From Anaeramoeba flamelloides (taxonomy: Eukaryota; Metamonada; Anaeramoebidae): 64,000 nt of DNA. The notes under the pieces are model-generated. The model made no database searches, was not told the DNA's origin, and saw only the letters and a list, made by a program, of their open reading frames with translations. Each line of letters opens with the position of its first letter. The first letter of the stretch is position 1. Positions 37,256 to 49,109 of this stretch are shown in pieces. The stretch is from NCBI GenBank assembly GCA_027625915.1, contig JANTQA010000070.1, forward strand, positions 9,863,001 through 9,927,000. Direction: 5' to 3'. Position numbers and translations under genes: made by a program.

Positions 37256-37958
37256 ATATAAACTATTTTTCAGTCAAAGGCGCACAGTTGTCATGTGTAA
37301 AATATATGTGTTTAAAGGGTTTGCATAGATATTAGAAGAAAAAATTTATTTTGGAAATTTTCAAAATTGAAATCATTTTTTCACATTTCTACTAATTTTT
37401 GTTTTTCGATTTTTTTTGAAACATCATTCAGTTTGCAAAAAATTTTTTATTCCAAGATCAATTGTAACTTGGTCAAAACTTGTTATTTTAATGTCATTGA
37501 AACCATGTAAAGATTGTAGAGAAATCTATTGATTTCTATTGGAATTCTATTCGATCTTTGATCTTGATATTTGTTCAATAAATGTGAAAATTTTTCACTT
37601 CATTTTCATTTCCTTTTTCAAATAGAGACCACAAATACCAACAAACTTTGTTTGGGGGCTTGGTTTCTAAAAGAAAAGTATAGAAAATGAAGTGAAAAAT
37701 GTTTCATATTTATTATTCAAATACCAGTAGAAGTTAAAAACGAACATTGTTGTTTTTCTCAATGTGGCCCTAAGAATTTGAGTTTTTCAATTTTTAAGAA
37801 AAGCTATTGGTTAATTAGTTTTCTTTCAGACATGTATCAACATTTCTTTGAGGTGTATTATTCTACTTATTTCTTATTTGTTCTTCAAAGGTCAATTATA
37901 TAAAATAATTGATATTTGAAAAAAACGTTGGGCCCCTTTGACTGAAACAGGGTTTACT
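37256..37958 (-). mobile_element. TIR element family 2, copy b
   Basis: About 700 bp between ATTTTTCAGTCAAAGGCGC and CCCCTTTGACTGAAACAGG. Interior words such as TTCAAATAGAGA and GGTTTGCATAGATATTAG recur in the other copies. It lies between TBCK and the G alpha gene. Confidence 0.7.
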
Positions 37959-38344
37959 TGTTAAAATAGCCAAGGTTGCCAATCGGTTCATGCAAAACTT
38001 ATTTGAGATACTCCCTACCTCTCAAAGGTCTAAGAACCGTTTTTTTTTTTATAATTTAAACACTTAAAATTATTTATAATAAGATTAAAAATGTCTATTT
38101 GTGTTTTTTTTTTTTTTTTTGTATCTGAAAAGTTATTATCAAAAGTTAGGATTGTTGATGGTTTTCTATTTTGGAATAACTGAAAAAATTTTTTCATCTG
38201 TATTTGACCCCTTAAACAAATACAAATTATTTTTTTTAAAAAAAACGCATTCTAAATACTCGTGATATATTCAATAATAATCAAAAAAAAAAAATTATTT
38301 TTTATTAATGAGAAAATTTTTTAATAATAATAAGATGCACAAAA

Positions 38345-41074
38345 TCAATTTATTAATATTGAGACATATTTTTTTTTTAATCTAACAAAAAAATTTGAAG
38401 CCATTTGAGCGATTATATTATTTACAGATATTATAATAATTGGCTTATTTCTTTCTTTCTCAATAATTTGGTGAATTGGGCGTGGTAAATGTTCATTGTA
38501 AAAAATTTGTCTACTTAAAAAAATTGCACGAACTTTTTGATTATTGATTGTATGGATTTGCTTTTCCACAAATACAAAAAGAGGGTTCTTGAAAAAAGAC
38601 AGGGTATCTACAAGTGATATTGAAGGTGAAAATTGGCTTGATAGATTATTGATATCGTTTAAGATTTCATGGTTTAATTTCCTTTTCTCTTGTTTATTAT
38701 CCAAATCCAGAAAGGAGGTAAAGTCTCGAAATAGGTAATCGTTATAATATATTGAAGGTGGTGTGGTACTAAAGAATTCTTGAGATTTCTGAATTATCTT
38801 TTTTATATTCAATTTGGGCAGTTTACAAATTTTTTTTAAAATGTTCTCAAAATTAGATCTTACTAATGCAGCTTTTAATTGATCAAAGATCGCTAAGGCG
38901 ATAAAGATCGGATATGATGGGATCTTAATTAACAAGTGGTCCCAGAGTTGGTGGATTTCCTTTAATAAAAAGTTATGGCAGAATAATGTAAAAAACCACG
39001 GTGTGCAATAGGAGATGGGATCAGTGACGCCTTGATCATAAATATGGATTTTCAATTTGGGTAAATGGTATGAAACCAAGGTATCAAATAGCCTAATGGT
39101 GCTGCGATACTTGATCCCATTGCTTTCCGTCAACCCCTTCAAATGAAACTTTTCAACTATTTTACTGAAAATTGAATAAACCCATACTTCGTCAAATGGA
39201 TTCAAAACCAAAACAGCAGCACAAATTTCGTCCAGTCCTTGCCAATATGATATTTTCTGATTTGTTTGTTGCACACACCAAATACGAAGGATTTTTTTTA
39301 ATTGTTTTCTCCCAGTTTTTGTTTTTAAAAAGGGATCATATTGATGACATCTTTTAATATCCTTGTTAATTTGTGTTTTTGATTCTTTCTTTAAATCACT
39401 GATATTAAATGTATTTATAATTTGTTTATTTTTTTCAAGTTCTTTTTTTGTAACACCTAAAATTATTTCCCAAATTTTATTTCTAAGAAAGGGCGGATAC
39501 CCATATTCTTTTTGTACTTTTCCTTTCGCTTTATATTTTTTTTTTTTTTTTTCTTTTTCTTTTTCGTTTTCTTTCTCTTTTTCTATTTGTTTTTTTTGAT
39601 CTATTTTTTGATCTTGATCTTTATCTTGATCTTTTTCTTTCTTTTTTTCTTTCTTTTTTTCATCCCCTTTCTCTTTGACTTTCCCCTTTACATTTTGATT
39701 TCTTATTTTGTACTTTTTTTGTTTTTGTAATTGTACTTGAAGAAAATCAAATAGTTTTCTTTTATTAATTGGGGAATCATTTAATAAGGCTTTATATTGA
39801 TCAATAATTAATTTTTTCTTTAGATATTTTGCCAAATATTTTCTTGAAAATTCTTTTGTTGAGCGAGTGTTCTCTTCAATGGGATAATGGTACTGGAATT
39901 GAACTTTTGGATAAATTCTATTAATTTGAATTAAAAATTGTTTGTTTTTGTTATTAATTTTTTTTTTATCATATTTAATTTTATGTGGTATTTTGTTGAC
40001 AATATTGGAAAATTCTGTAGTTAAAACTAATTCATTTAAAATTTCTTTCGGTCTTCCACCGTAACATTTCCAATAATAATAAATGTCATCAACTTGGGTT
40101 TTATGATTATAATTGCTGATTTTATGGTCCTCATTCTTGTTCTCATTCTTGTTCTCTAGATTTATACTGTTGCCGTTGTTGTTCTCGTTCTCGTTCTCGT
40201 TCTTGATATTATTACTATCACCGTTCATATTTATATTGATGTTAACCTTATGGTTCTTTTCGTTCTTGCTTAAAGATCGAAAAAGAATATTTGTAGTTAG
40301 AAAATCATGGGATAATAATTCTTTTGTCGTAAAACGCTTTAAAGGATCAATAATTAAACAAGAAGAAATAAATTGTAAAAATTGCTTTGGGATTTCTTTT
40401 TCATTTGCTAGTTCTTTAATTCTTAGTCTTAGCAGTATTTGGTTCTTTTGATTGCTAATATTTTTTCCTTTTTTGCAGTTTTTTAACAACTTTTTTAAAA
40501 AGATTATATACTCATTATAACAAGTATAGGTCGGCAAAATATTTTTGTTTAAATAGTGCTCAATTAGAACCAAGCCTAATGACCAAATGGATGTTTTACG
40601 AAAATTCAATTCTTGTTTTTTTTTGATCGAATAATTTGTCTTTTCATTAAAATTTGAAAAAATTATTTCTGGCGGCAAGTAGCGTAGGTCTTCAAATCTT
40701 GGCCGGCTAGGAAGGCCATAAAGATGCGAAGCCAGTTTAAAATTGTCCTTATATTCGTCGTGAAAGATTGAATTTGGATTGATCGGGAATTCATAATAAT
40801 GCAATTTATCAAAATGATGGATAGCTTGCAAGATCTGGTATGACACTTGCTTTAATAAAGCGATACTTTGGTAACCTTTTGAGAAATCGGATAAAGTCTT
40901 TGAAAAGGATTCGTAAATGATCGCTACGGTATTTGAACATTGAATAAGATCAACTATTCGAACAAGGTTTTCATGTTTGGTTGCTGATTGTAAAAATTTT
41001 AAATGAATAAACAGCGATTCGTGTTTTTTGTCCACATTATATGATTGGAGAGTAAATGTTCTTGAGTTCGTCAT
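38345..41074 (-). CDS. TBCK: TBC domain-containing protein kinase-like (TBCK)
   Basis: A single 909-residue open frame, close to the size of human TBCK (about 890). Residues 1-265 have a protein-kinase fold without the HRD or DFG catalytic motifs (YYEFPINPN stands where HRD is expected), hence a pseudokinase, as in known TBCK. After an Asn-Glu insert and a Lys/Glu/Asp-rich linker comes a TBC domain (about 525-760) with INKDIKRCHQYD, carrying the I-x-x-D-x-x-R arginine finger, and the glutamine finger YWQGLD. The C terminus (about 800-909) is rhodanese-like, ending KKYVSILIN. TBC domains accelerate GTP hydrolysis by Rab proteins. In animals TBCK also belongs to the FERRY complex on early endosomes. 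The final GG-containing strand of the rhodanese fold is missing, so either the protein is slightly short or a small last exon was not found. Confidence 0.93.
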   Translation of the reverse strand: MTNSRTFTLQSYNVDKKHESLFIHLKFLQSATKHENLVRIVDLIQCSNTVAIIYESFSKTLSDFSKGYQSIALLKQVSYQILQAIHHFDKLHYYEFPINPNSIFHDEYKDNFKLASHLYGLPSRPRFEDLRYLPPEIIFSNFNEKTNYSIKKKQELNFRKTSIWSLGLVLIEHYLNKNILPTYTCYNEYIIFLKKLLKNCKKGKNISNQKNQILLRLRIKELANEKEIPKQFLQFISSCLIIDPLKRFTTKELLSHDFLTTNILFRSLSKNEKNHKVNININMNGDSNNIKNENENENNNGNSINLENKNENKNEDHKISNYNHKTQVDDIYYYWKCYGGRPKEILNELVLTTEFSNIVNKIPHKIKYDKKKINNKNKQFLIQINRIYPKVQFQYHYPIEENTRSTKEFSRKYLAKYLKKKLIIDQYKALLNDSPINKRKLFDFLQVQLQKQKKYKIRNQNVKGKVKEKGDEKKKEKKKEKDQDKDQDQKIDQKKQIEKEKENEKEKEKKKKKYKAKGKVQKEYGYPPFLRNKIWEIILGVTKKELEKNKQIINTFNISDLKKESKTQINKDIKRCHQYDPFLKTKTGRKQLKKILRIWCVQQTNQKISYWQGLDEICAAVLVLNPFDEVWVYSIFSKIVEKFHLKGLTESNGIKYRSTIRLFDTLVSYHLPKLKIHIYDQGVTDPISYCTPWFFTLFCHNFLLKEIHQLWDHLLIKIPSYPIFIALAIFDQLKAALVRSNFENILKKICKLPKLNIKKIIQKSQEFFSTTPPSIYYNDYLFRDFTSFLDLDNKQEKRKLNHEILNDINNLSSQFSPSISLVDTLSFFKNPLFVFVEKQIHTINNQKVRAIFLSRQIFYNEHLPRPIHQIIEKERNKPIIIISVNNIIAQMASNFFVRLKKKYVSILIN

Positions 41075-41164
41075 AATTACCCAAAAGGCAAATTAAGTGA
41101 TCAGTTCAATTCTGAGAAACAACACTAATTTGGAAAATTAAAACGACTAAAGCTAATTTGTGAA

Positions 41165-41640
41165 GAAAATTTTGAAAAAATGATAAAATTGAAACCAAGA
41201 CACGACAAGAATAGCACAAAAATTGTAGTCACTTTTTTTAACTTAGCAACACTTTGTTTTTTTGAAATTGTTCCAAATTTTGAAAGGAATTAGAAGATCA
41301 CAATGCAACAACTTTCAATTTAAAAGTTTTTACAAGTTATACTTTTAAAAACATGTAATTTAAACTACTTTCGAATTTTTGGTTTTCACAAAAAGAGTTT
41401 CAGGTTATTGAAAGTTTACAAATATTTTTCTTTTAGATAACTTTCAAAAATTTCAATTAAATTCAAAATGCTATCTTTTGTTAATTATTATTTTTATCCC
41501 TTTTTTTGGCTTACAAAAGTTTGTACCAAGTATTTAAAATTTGAAACAATATGAAAGAATATCAGAGATTGAAATCTTGCAGACTGTCAGCCTGAAAGTT
41601 CGAAAAAGTCTTGAAAGTATTTGTATGGATTGTGCTATTC
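41165..41640 (+). repeat. Dispersed repeat shared with 60.4-60.9 kb
   Basis: About 475 bp just upstream of the TBCK start matches 60430-60900 in the same orientation (ACAACTTTGTT-like start, ACTTTCAATTTAAAAGTTTT, TGGCTTACAAAAGTTTGTA, CTTGAAAGTATTTGT). No terminal structure could be fixed. Confidence 0.65.
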
Positions 41641-41974
41641 TTGTCGTGCGAGGATTGAAAAATCTTTCACTACTTTTACAATGCTTTGATCCCTTGAATA
41701 GCTTTCGTACCATTTCCAAATCTTTTAAACACGTTCTAAACCACCTTCAATATCTTTGGTACAGTTTAAAATGATGAAAAGATTTCGAGGTATTTGGATT
41801 AAAAAATGGGAATAAATTTTTCACTTCCTTTTGAAAATCTCTTTTTTGAAAGAAAATATTCACAAAGGAATGGATTGTGATTTATATTATCATTTTTGGT
41901 GTTTGTTAAACTTTTTTAGTGTTGAATTGTAACTGTGGGTGTTCTAAGAATTCGCCATGTAAAAATTTTGAAGA

Positions 41975-42492
41975 AAGAATTGAAAAAAAAGGAAAATGAA
42001 TTGAAATTATAATCGAGTAGAAGATTTTTAATTGTTAATATTAGAAAAATTGTTGTGTAATTGTAAATATTTTAAAATTAAATCCTTTTTTTTAAGAATC
42101 AATTTTTTGAAAATTTTAACTAGCCACTTATTAGAATGAAGATTAATAAATTACACTATTTCAAAATATTTTTTAATTAAGTGAAAAAAAAGAATAAAAA
42201 TTACCATTTTTTAAATTCTAGTAAACCTATATAAAAACTCCCATTGTTTTTCAAAAAAAGTTGATCTTCTTTAGGTTATAAAAATAATAAAATAAGTATT
42301 CTAGAGACACCTCACTTTAATGAACTTTAGATAGGTTTATTACAAGTTTTTAAAAAATGTGGTTATTTATAAAAAAGGATTTGATTTTAAATCAAAGTAA
42401 TTAAAATACAATTTTTGTAATAATAAGAAGAGTGAAAAATCATTTACTGGGATTATTTTCATGTCAGGGTATTTTTTCAATTCTGTAATAGA
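41975..42492. mobile_element. TIR element family 3, copy b
   Basis: About 515 bp upstream of TBCK. It shares TTTTTAATTGTTAATATTAG, TTTTTTTTAAGAATCAA and CCACTTATTAGAATGA with the 55.2 kb copy. The right arm reads CATTTACTGGGATTATTTTC. Confidence 0.6.
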
Positions 42493-43227
42493 ATTATTTT
42501 TCAAGTATTAATATGATATTTCTTTAAAAATTATTTTTTTGAAAATTTTATAATGATTGATTTTAAATAAAAAAATAATTCCAATATTCTACAACAAGTA
42601 AACTCCATTTCACTCAAAGTTTCTCAGCCAAAAAAGAAAAATTCACTTTTTTTATAAGAATCAACCAAACTACAATTGCTTTGAAATAATAGAAATAATT
42701 AACTTCAGAATTAGAGTTGAGAATTCATAAAATAATTATCTGAACAAACCAAAAATTTCAAAAACATAAAATTAATACTATGATTTTCCTTCAGAATTCA
42801 GGAGTGGATTTCTCTTGAAAATTGGCAATGTGAAAGTTCTCCTCTTAAGGGTGTAAAAATTTCAGAAATAATCTGAGGGGGGGGATAAATTAACTAGAAA
42901 AAAAATTTGCAATTTATGTTTTTATCTTATGAAATGGATGGGTAAACATTTTCTTAAGGGGTTAACTACATTTTAAGTATGATAATAATTTGAAGGGGAT
43001 GAGAGAATAGTATTTTATTTTTGTGCCCTGTGATCATAGATTCTCTAAAAATTTTTTTAAAAAATTATTTGATATTTTTTTTTCATAATATTAAACAATA
43101 AAAAAAAGAGAAAAAGAAATGATAAAATTTTTTCGATTTTTATTTTTTTTATAATAAATATTTGTTTTGGGGAAAATAAGTTTAGATTCTTAGAATTAAA
43201 CTTATAACTCTTTTATTTTTTAATAAT

Positions 43228-43482
43228 TTGATTAATATAATCGTATTCACTTCTCCAATTCCACCAACCCCAAGTGTTTAAAACCCTATCCTGATATGTT
43301 TTGGGATAATTCTTTTTTTTTTTTTTTGGAATCCTTCTTAGCTATTAAAGACCTATTCGTATTTCCTTTTGTGATTCTCAAACTTATAATGTTGGTGTTC
43401 TTTTTATACAAAATCCATTTATCTAAAATGTTACTGATAAAAAAATCTTTCTTATTGCTTTTTGTTGTAATAATTAATCAAA
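43228..43482 (-). CDS. Possible terminal exon of an unidentified gene
   Basis: On the minus strand an open stretch of about 84 codons ends KTYQDRVLNTWGWWNWRSEY then DYINQIIKK and a stop. Five tryptophans and a mixed composition are unlike the surrounding AT-rich filler and resemble a real C terminus. No ATG or clear acceptor was fixed, and the preceding exon would have to lie between here and 45467. I do not recognise the family. It may be a decayed gene fragment. Confidence 0.35.
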
Positions 43483-43522
43483 GACAAAAATTTTGAATTA
43501 ATAACAAATGAAAAAAATAACT

Positions 43523-43615
43523 ACCACAATAGAATGTTGAGATAAGGATAAAAGATAAGTCATTCAACATTTGAAACACTATTTTAAACAATTCAATTCA
43601 ACATTCTATTGTGGT
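43523..43615. repeat. Perfect 18 bp inverted repeat
   Basis: ACCACAATAGAATGTTGA at 43523-43540 and its exact complement TCAACATTCTATTGTGGT at 43598-43615 enclose 57 bases. It lies just upstream, on the minus strand, of the possible exon at 43228-43482. Probably a miniature element. Confidence 0.7.
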
Positions 43616-44439
43616 AATTTCTTAGAGAGTTTGGAAAAAAATTTTAAAAAATCTAATGAATGAAGTACCTTAAATTATAAAAAACAATAAGTTACAACCA
43701 GAGTAAAAAAAGGTATTTTTTGATCCTCTTCAGAATTGCAAAAAAGTGAAAAATTTTCCTTTATCATGGCTACTTTCTTAATGGATTAATCAGTAAATTA
43801 GGAAACTTTTTTTGAAAAATTCAAATAAAATCATTCTTTTTTTTTTTTTCAATTTTAACTGTTTCTTCATTATTTAATAATTCTTCTTATCTTTGAAATT
43901 TGCGAAAACTAAAACAATTATTAAAGAGATGTGTTGTAATATCTGTTTTTATTAGATGTGAACTTTGGATATTATTTTTATAGTCTCTCTATTTGAAAAT
44001 TTAATTTCTTTTTAGATTTTTATATTTGTCAAAAATTATTTTGATTTTTAAAAAGTTTTTAATCTTACAAAGAATTTTAAAAATCAAATTTTCGTTAAAT
44101 AAAATAATCAAAATGATTTCTACTGTGGTGGAATTGACTTAGTATATTAAAATTAATTATTTCAAATATCCCTGAATAAAAGTTATTGTGTGTTTTTTGA
44201 GATTGGTAGCATGGATTATTTTATAATAAAAACCCCATTCATTTATCTTTTGAAGAACTATTAAATTTTATTTTTATTATTTTTATACTTATAATAGTAA
44301 TATATCTAATAAAATCAAAAATATAATTTTCTCTAATTGATTTGTTAATAAAGATTTTCAAAAAAAAAAAAAAAAAAAAAAAAAAAATGAGCTTGGTACA
44401 AGGTTTTTTTATTATTTAATTCTTATATTAGTTGATCCC

Positions 44440-45045
44440 CTGACGTTTTCATAAAGTGAAATTTTGATTTTTTTCCAATTTTTCCCTGGCTGAATCTTCT
44501 TTATATTGGGAAAAAGTATACAAAGGAAAAAGATCAAGTGGTTACTTGTTAATAATGTAACACTGAAACAGGTAAGTATGAGTAACTTGAAAATAAAAAA
44601 CAAAAAACCAAAGACAAAAAATGACCAAAAGTTGAAAGCAAATAAAATCAAAAAAAAAAAGAAATTACAACAAATTAAACAACGATCCCCAAGTGAACAT
44701 TCATGTTCAATTATCAAATTACTAAATTAATCAAAAATATGGTATATGTGATTTTGGATGTATTTATTCAACAAATAGCATTCGTTGTTTTTTTGTTTGA
44801 TTTTTTACCAATTGCTTCTTTTGATCCCTTTTTAAATTTCTTTTTTTTTTTTTTTTCTGTTTCTTTTTTCCTTTTCAATTTTTTGCTAACGATTTTTAAA
44901 CATTAAAAAAATTCTGGTTGTGCCTTTCTCTTGAAAAATCATGAAATCTATGATTTTACGCTTAAATTACCTTTGAGTAAATTTTAGTAAAAGGACATCT
45001 AGAATGTATTTATACTTATTCAATCAATAAATAAATATTTTATTT
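44440..45045 (+). repeat. Dispersed repeat, second copy
   Basis: Partner of the 27.35-27.96 kb repeat, sharing AAAAAGATCAAGTGGTTACT, GAACATTCATGTTCAA and GACATCTAGA near the right end. It lies downstream of the Wee1-like kinase, preceded by a run of about 28 A at 44360-44387. Confidence 0.65.
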
Positions 45046-45467
45046 TTTTGTTAAAGTTAATTATTCTCGACTAATATTAATGAAAAGAACGGTGACAATC
45101 GGAGTTTCAAAAATACCTGTAAAACAATTGATAAACCATTATTGAACCCTTTCAAGAATTTTTTACAAACTTTTTTTAAAACGATTTGAATTTTATAAAT
45201 GTTTATTGAATAAATCATAAAAAATTAAATTATTTTTTTTTTATTATTATTGATTATTTTTTAAATCATTATTAATATTTAATGTATATATGTATATATG
45301 TATGTATGTGTATGTGTGTATATATAATAATTAACAAGATATAAATATAAAATGGGGAAGAAATCAAATAACAAAGTCAAGAATTGAAAAAAAAATGAAA
45401 AAAAATTAAAATTATAATTATAATGATAAAATAAAATAATTGATAATTGATAATTTAAAAAATTTTT

Positions 45468-47203
45468 TTAATTCATTTCTGAAAAATTCTCAAAAAAGTC
45501 GTCGTACTCTTCGCTTTCATCCATTTCTTCTTCAAACATTTTTTCTCCACCTTGATAATTTCGTAAATTATCTGCGAATAATTTTTTTTTGATACTAGTC
45601 AGCGAGCCAAATTTCTCGTGTTTTTCATATTTATATTTGGATTGGAATTTCAAAGGATCTGAAAAGCTAGTTTTCTCGTCTTCGAATTTGCTGTTTAAAA
45701 GTATTTTTTTAGGCCTTTCTTGGGTTTTCGGAATGCTTCCAAAAAATTTAGATTTTTGTTTGAATTTTTTTTTGTTTGTAAATAAAGGTTTCTTTCGGGA
45801 ATGTTGAACAACCTTTTTGTGTTTTAAAATATCCTTAATTGTGGGTCTGCATTTGGGATCAAAATGCATCATGCCTTGGATCAATTTTTTCAGTTTTTCC
45901 GTCCTTTCGAATTTGTAAGGCAATTCTGTGCTTTCATCAATTTGACGGAAGGACTGCCAGTTTTCATCGTTTTTGGGCATTTTATACCCAGACGAGGCCT
46001 CATAGATCGTTGCCCCAAAACTAAACACGTCCATTTCCGTTTGTGCTTCTGGTTCTTCAAGTGCCAATAAATTCATCAGCTCGGGCGCCATGTATCTGGA
46101 ATCACCTTCAGAGGAAATACGTTTCCCGATTTCGATGATCATTCCCAAATCGCCAATTTTGCATCTTTTCTTGTGAATTAAAATATTCTCCGGTTTAATG
46201 TCTAAATGAATAAAGCCGTTATTGTGAATGCTTTGAAGACCAACAGCAATATCACTAATTAACCCCCAAATGACCCTTTCTGGGATTGGTTGTAATTCTT
46301 GGACTTGCTCCTGTTCTATTTTTAATTCTAATTGTTCTTGTTCTTGTTCTTGTCCGTTTTGATTTTCTTGCTCGATTTCTTCCTCTACTTGGAGTTTAAT
46401 TTGGATTTCGTTTTCGTTTTCGTTTTCGTTTTCATACACAATTTTGTTTTCGTTTGATAAATTATGAAGAAGATGATGGTTATTAATAAAAGATTCAAGA
46501 TCACCCCCATCACAAAATTCCATAACAGTGACCACACAGCCATTTTCTTCCCAGGACTCTTGTATTTCTGCAATGTAATCTGAGGGTATTTCATTTCCTT
46601 GATAGAGTAATTTGTAGATTTTTTTGATTTCATTGATTTTTCTTCTTCGATCACCAAGCGAATAATATTCTTGGTTTGTTTTTTTTACAGCAAAAAGTTT
46701 TCCTGTTTTTAAGGATTTTGCTTTATAAACAGTACCAAACGAACCTCTTCCAATAACGTCTTTAATTTTATAATTATTAATAGTTAAGACTTTATGGTTT
46801 ATTGTTTAATGGGTTTTTTTTTATTTTATTTTTTTTTTTGTTTTTTTTAGGTTTTTATTACAATTAACAGTGGGTGTATTTTTGAAATGGTTAGTATTGT
46901 TTTGGACTGAAAAAGAATCCAAGCAAAAATTAAAATTATTTTCTAGTTTTTAGGTTTGTTTGTTTTTGTTTGTGTTTGTTTTTACTTTTGTTTTTGTCTT
47001 TGTTTTTGATTTTGTTTGGAAATTTGATTACCTCTATTTTCGGTCATTGGTGAAAGGATTGGTGTTGTTTGATAATTTTGAATGTTTGGTGATTTTTTTC
47101 TTTTTGGAGAAGGACAACTAAGCCTTCTCCTTGATTCTAAAAGAGACGTTGTTCCCAAGTAATTAGGATTTAGAAATCGTGAATTTTCTCCTTCAAAAGT
47201 CAT
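45468..47203 (-). CDS. Wee1/Myt1-like protein kinase
   Basis: Two exons, 47203-47032 and 46789-45468, separated by 242 bp (GTAATC donor, ATAAAG acceptor), together 497 aa. The joined frame reads ENRVLTINNYKIKDVIGRGSFG. The short N terminus carries Ser-Pro sites, including SPKRKK, a full Cdk consensus. The kinase domain shows the glycine loop GRGSFGTVYKAK, the lysine in FAVKK, catalytic HLDIKPEN, GDLG in place of DFG and EGDSRYMAPE. HLDIKP together with GDLG and EGD-RY is characteristic of the Wee1/Myt1 family, which inhibits Cdk1 by phosphorylating its Thr14/Tyr15 region. A Glu-Asn and Glu-Gln tract of about 55 residues is inserted between the hinge and helix E. The tail is basic, then acidic, with no membrane segment, closer to Wee1 than Myt1. 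Another Wee-like or NEK-type kinase is possible but less likely. Confidence 0.87.
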
Positions 47204-48185
47204 TCAAATCAGATATGTGATTGGGTTGGGGTTTTGGAAAAATTGAAAAAAAAGGAGTTGTCGCGATCAAGTAAGTTGAAAGGGTTTGTTGATTGTTTTT
47301 GTACTTTTTGTTATTTTTTTTTTTGGTGTTGGTTTTTGGTTTGAAAGTTGACGATTGTAAAAAAAAAAAAGAAATTGAAAAAATTCGAAAAAATAAAAAT
47401 GTTTCTTATGAGAAAAAAAGATAAAACTGTTAGTTCACTGAAGTTTCGTGAAAAGAAACAAATAGCCGTTGTAATGGCGTTGTTGAAAAGTTTCGTTCTT
47501 TGATGGACTTATTTGTGGTTCGGAAAAATCCTCAAAATTATTTTTGTTTCTTTTAAGAGGATTCAACTTTAAGTTTTGTTGAAAAAAAACAAGAAGATAA
47601 GATTTTGAAGAAAGTTTTCTCTCTCTTTTGTTAATAAAATCAATTTTAAAAATAAATTTATACAAACTACAGAATTTCATGAAGTGTGCTTCTTTTTTCT
47701 TCTGAATCAAAGTTTTTTCCAAACTTTAAATTTTTTTTGGTAATAATATTTTTCGAAGAGGTTTTTAAAGAGATCCAAACAAAATACATTAACCATCTCT
47801 TATTTTAAATAGTTTGAAATATTTTTTAATTATTCGTTAAAAAATAAATAGAAATAGATTTTCATTTTTTGATTGTTTGATGAGAAACAAACAGCAATAA
47901 TATTTCTTCAATTTAGACTCTAGTTCAGAGAAAAAATCCTAAACTCACCATTTAGTATTGCACAGCATTAAAATAACTTATTGGAAACTTTTTAAAAGCA
48001 AACAATTTTTAGTTTAGTTACACAAATGAAAGGTGTTTTGATCTTGAATTCAAAAACAATAAGATAACAAAAAGAGAATGATAAATGAAAATCGTTTCCG
48101 TTGATATACTTTGAAGAGGAAACTAGAATATTTAGTTGCTTCAACGTTCTTTGTTAATAATTTGGTCGAAAATCCTTTGATACTT

Positions 48186-48580
48186 TGGGAAAAAAAGTTA
48201 AACACGGTTTTTAATTGCTAACCTTCATAGAAACTGAAAAATGAAAAACAAGATCAATTAATAACAAGAAAAAATAAAAAAACAAAGATAAAATGGAGCA
48301 TTAAACACAATAACGGATTTTTTCAATACTATCTTTTGTATAACGCGTTTTTTTGATTGATCTATTGAAAAATTTGTTTAAAAAAATGACTATTTTTGTG
48401 ATCTCCAAAACTACTCCTTAAAAAACTTTTTTGGAAAGATGAATGAAAATTTTGTTTAATTAATTTTGCCTCAAATAGTAATTAGTTTCTTCTTTTTATT
48501 GATTTTACTTATCATTCTTGGGTTCTATTAATGTTACAAATTAAAAATTGTATTTTACTTTTTTTCGCTGTTTTATTTTT
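48186..48580. mobile_element. TIR element family 4, copy c
   Basis: About 395 bp with left arm AAAAAAAGTTAAACACGGTT and right arm AAATTAAAAATTGTATTTTA. Parts of the interior (AACACAATAACGG, ATACTATCTTTTG) read as the reverse complement of copy a. It lies upstream of the Wee1-like kinase. Confidence 0.55.
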
Positions 48581-48667
48581 TTTTTTCTCAATTAAAGGAA
48601 TTTTCTTTTTTGCGAAATATTTATCTTTTAGGATTTTGTTTGATAAATAATTTATTTCTACAATACT

Positions 48668-49108
48668 ACATGGCCAGTTCCTCTTTTAAGGCACAGACTT
48701 TCATCTAAAATTAAGGCAAAAAAATCTTAACTTAAACCAAATTTTTTGGATTTCTTTATACACAAATTTTTTTTACTAGAATTTGAATTTTGTGCTTTAA
48801 TTGTAAATTTTTTTATAGTGCTTTAAATTCGGTTAAAAGTTTGTGTCAAAAGGTGAAACTAACTGTATTCAATATTAACTGATTCTTAATAATAATTAGT
48901 TTTATTACAGTCAGTTCCACTTTTAAAGTATAAACTTTCAACGAAATTTTAGGTTCAATAAAAATCTCAAATTAAGGCAAAAAAATCAGATTCTAGTAAA
49001 ATAAATTATAAAAAAAAAAAAATTCCAAATTTTGTGCCTTAATTTGAGATTTTTTTGTGCCTTAAATTTCGTTGATAGTTTGTACCTTAAATGTGGAACT
49101 GACTGTAA
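48668..49108. repeat. Two adjacent related foldback elements
   Basis: The second unit (48911-49108) has arms of about 42 bp: CAGTCAGTTCCACTTTTAAA against TTTAAATGTGGAACTGACTG-like TAAATGTGGAACTGACTG. The first unit (48668-48868) is a decayed relative (GGCCAGTTCCTCTTTTAAGG). Both contain TTAAGGCAAAAAAATC and its complement. They lie upstream of the Wee1-like kinase. Confidence 0.7.
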
Positions 49109-49109
49109 T

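Noticed and set aside
41534-41774. Overlapping frames of 61 and 77 codons on opposite strands near 41.5-41.8 kb as small genes.
   Set aside because: They overlap a dispersed repeat that is also found at 60.4-60.9 kb, where neither frame is kept.
44412-44906. Frames at 44.4-44.9 kb and 27.35-27.9 kb as a small gene pair.
   Set aside because: The two regions are copies of one repeat, and the frames are interrupted or shifted between copies.
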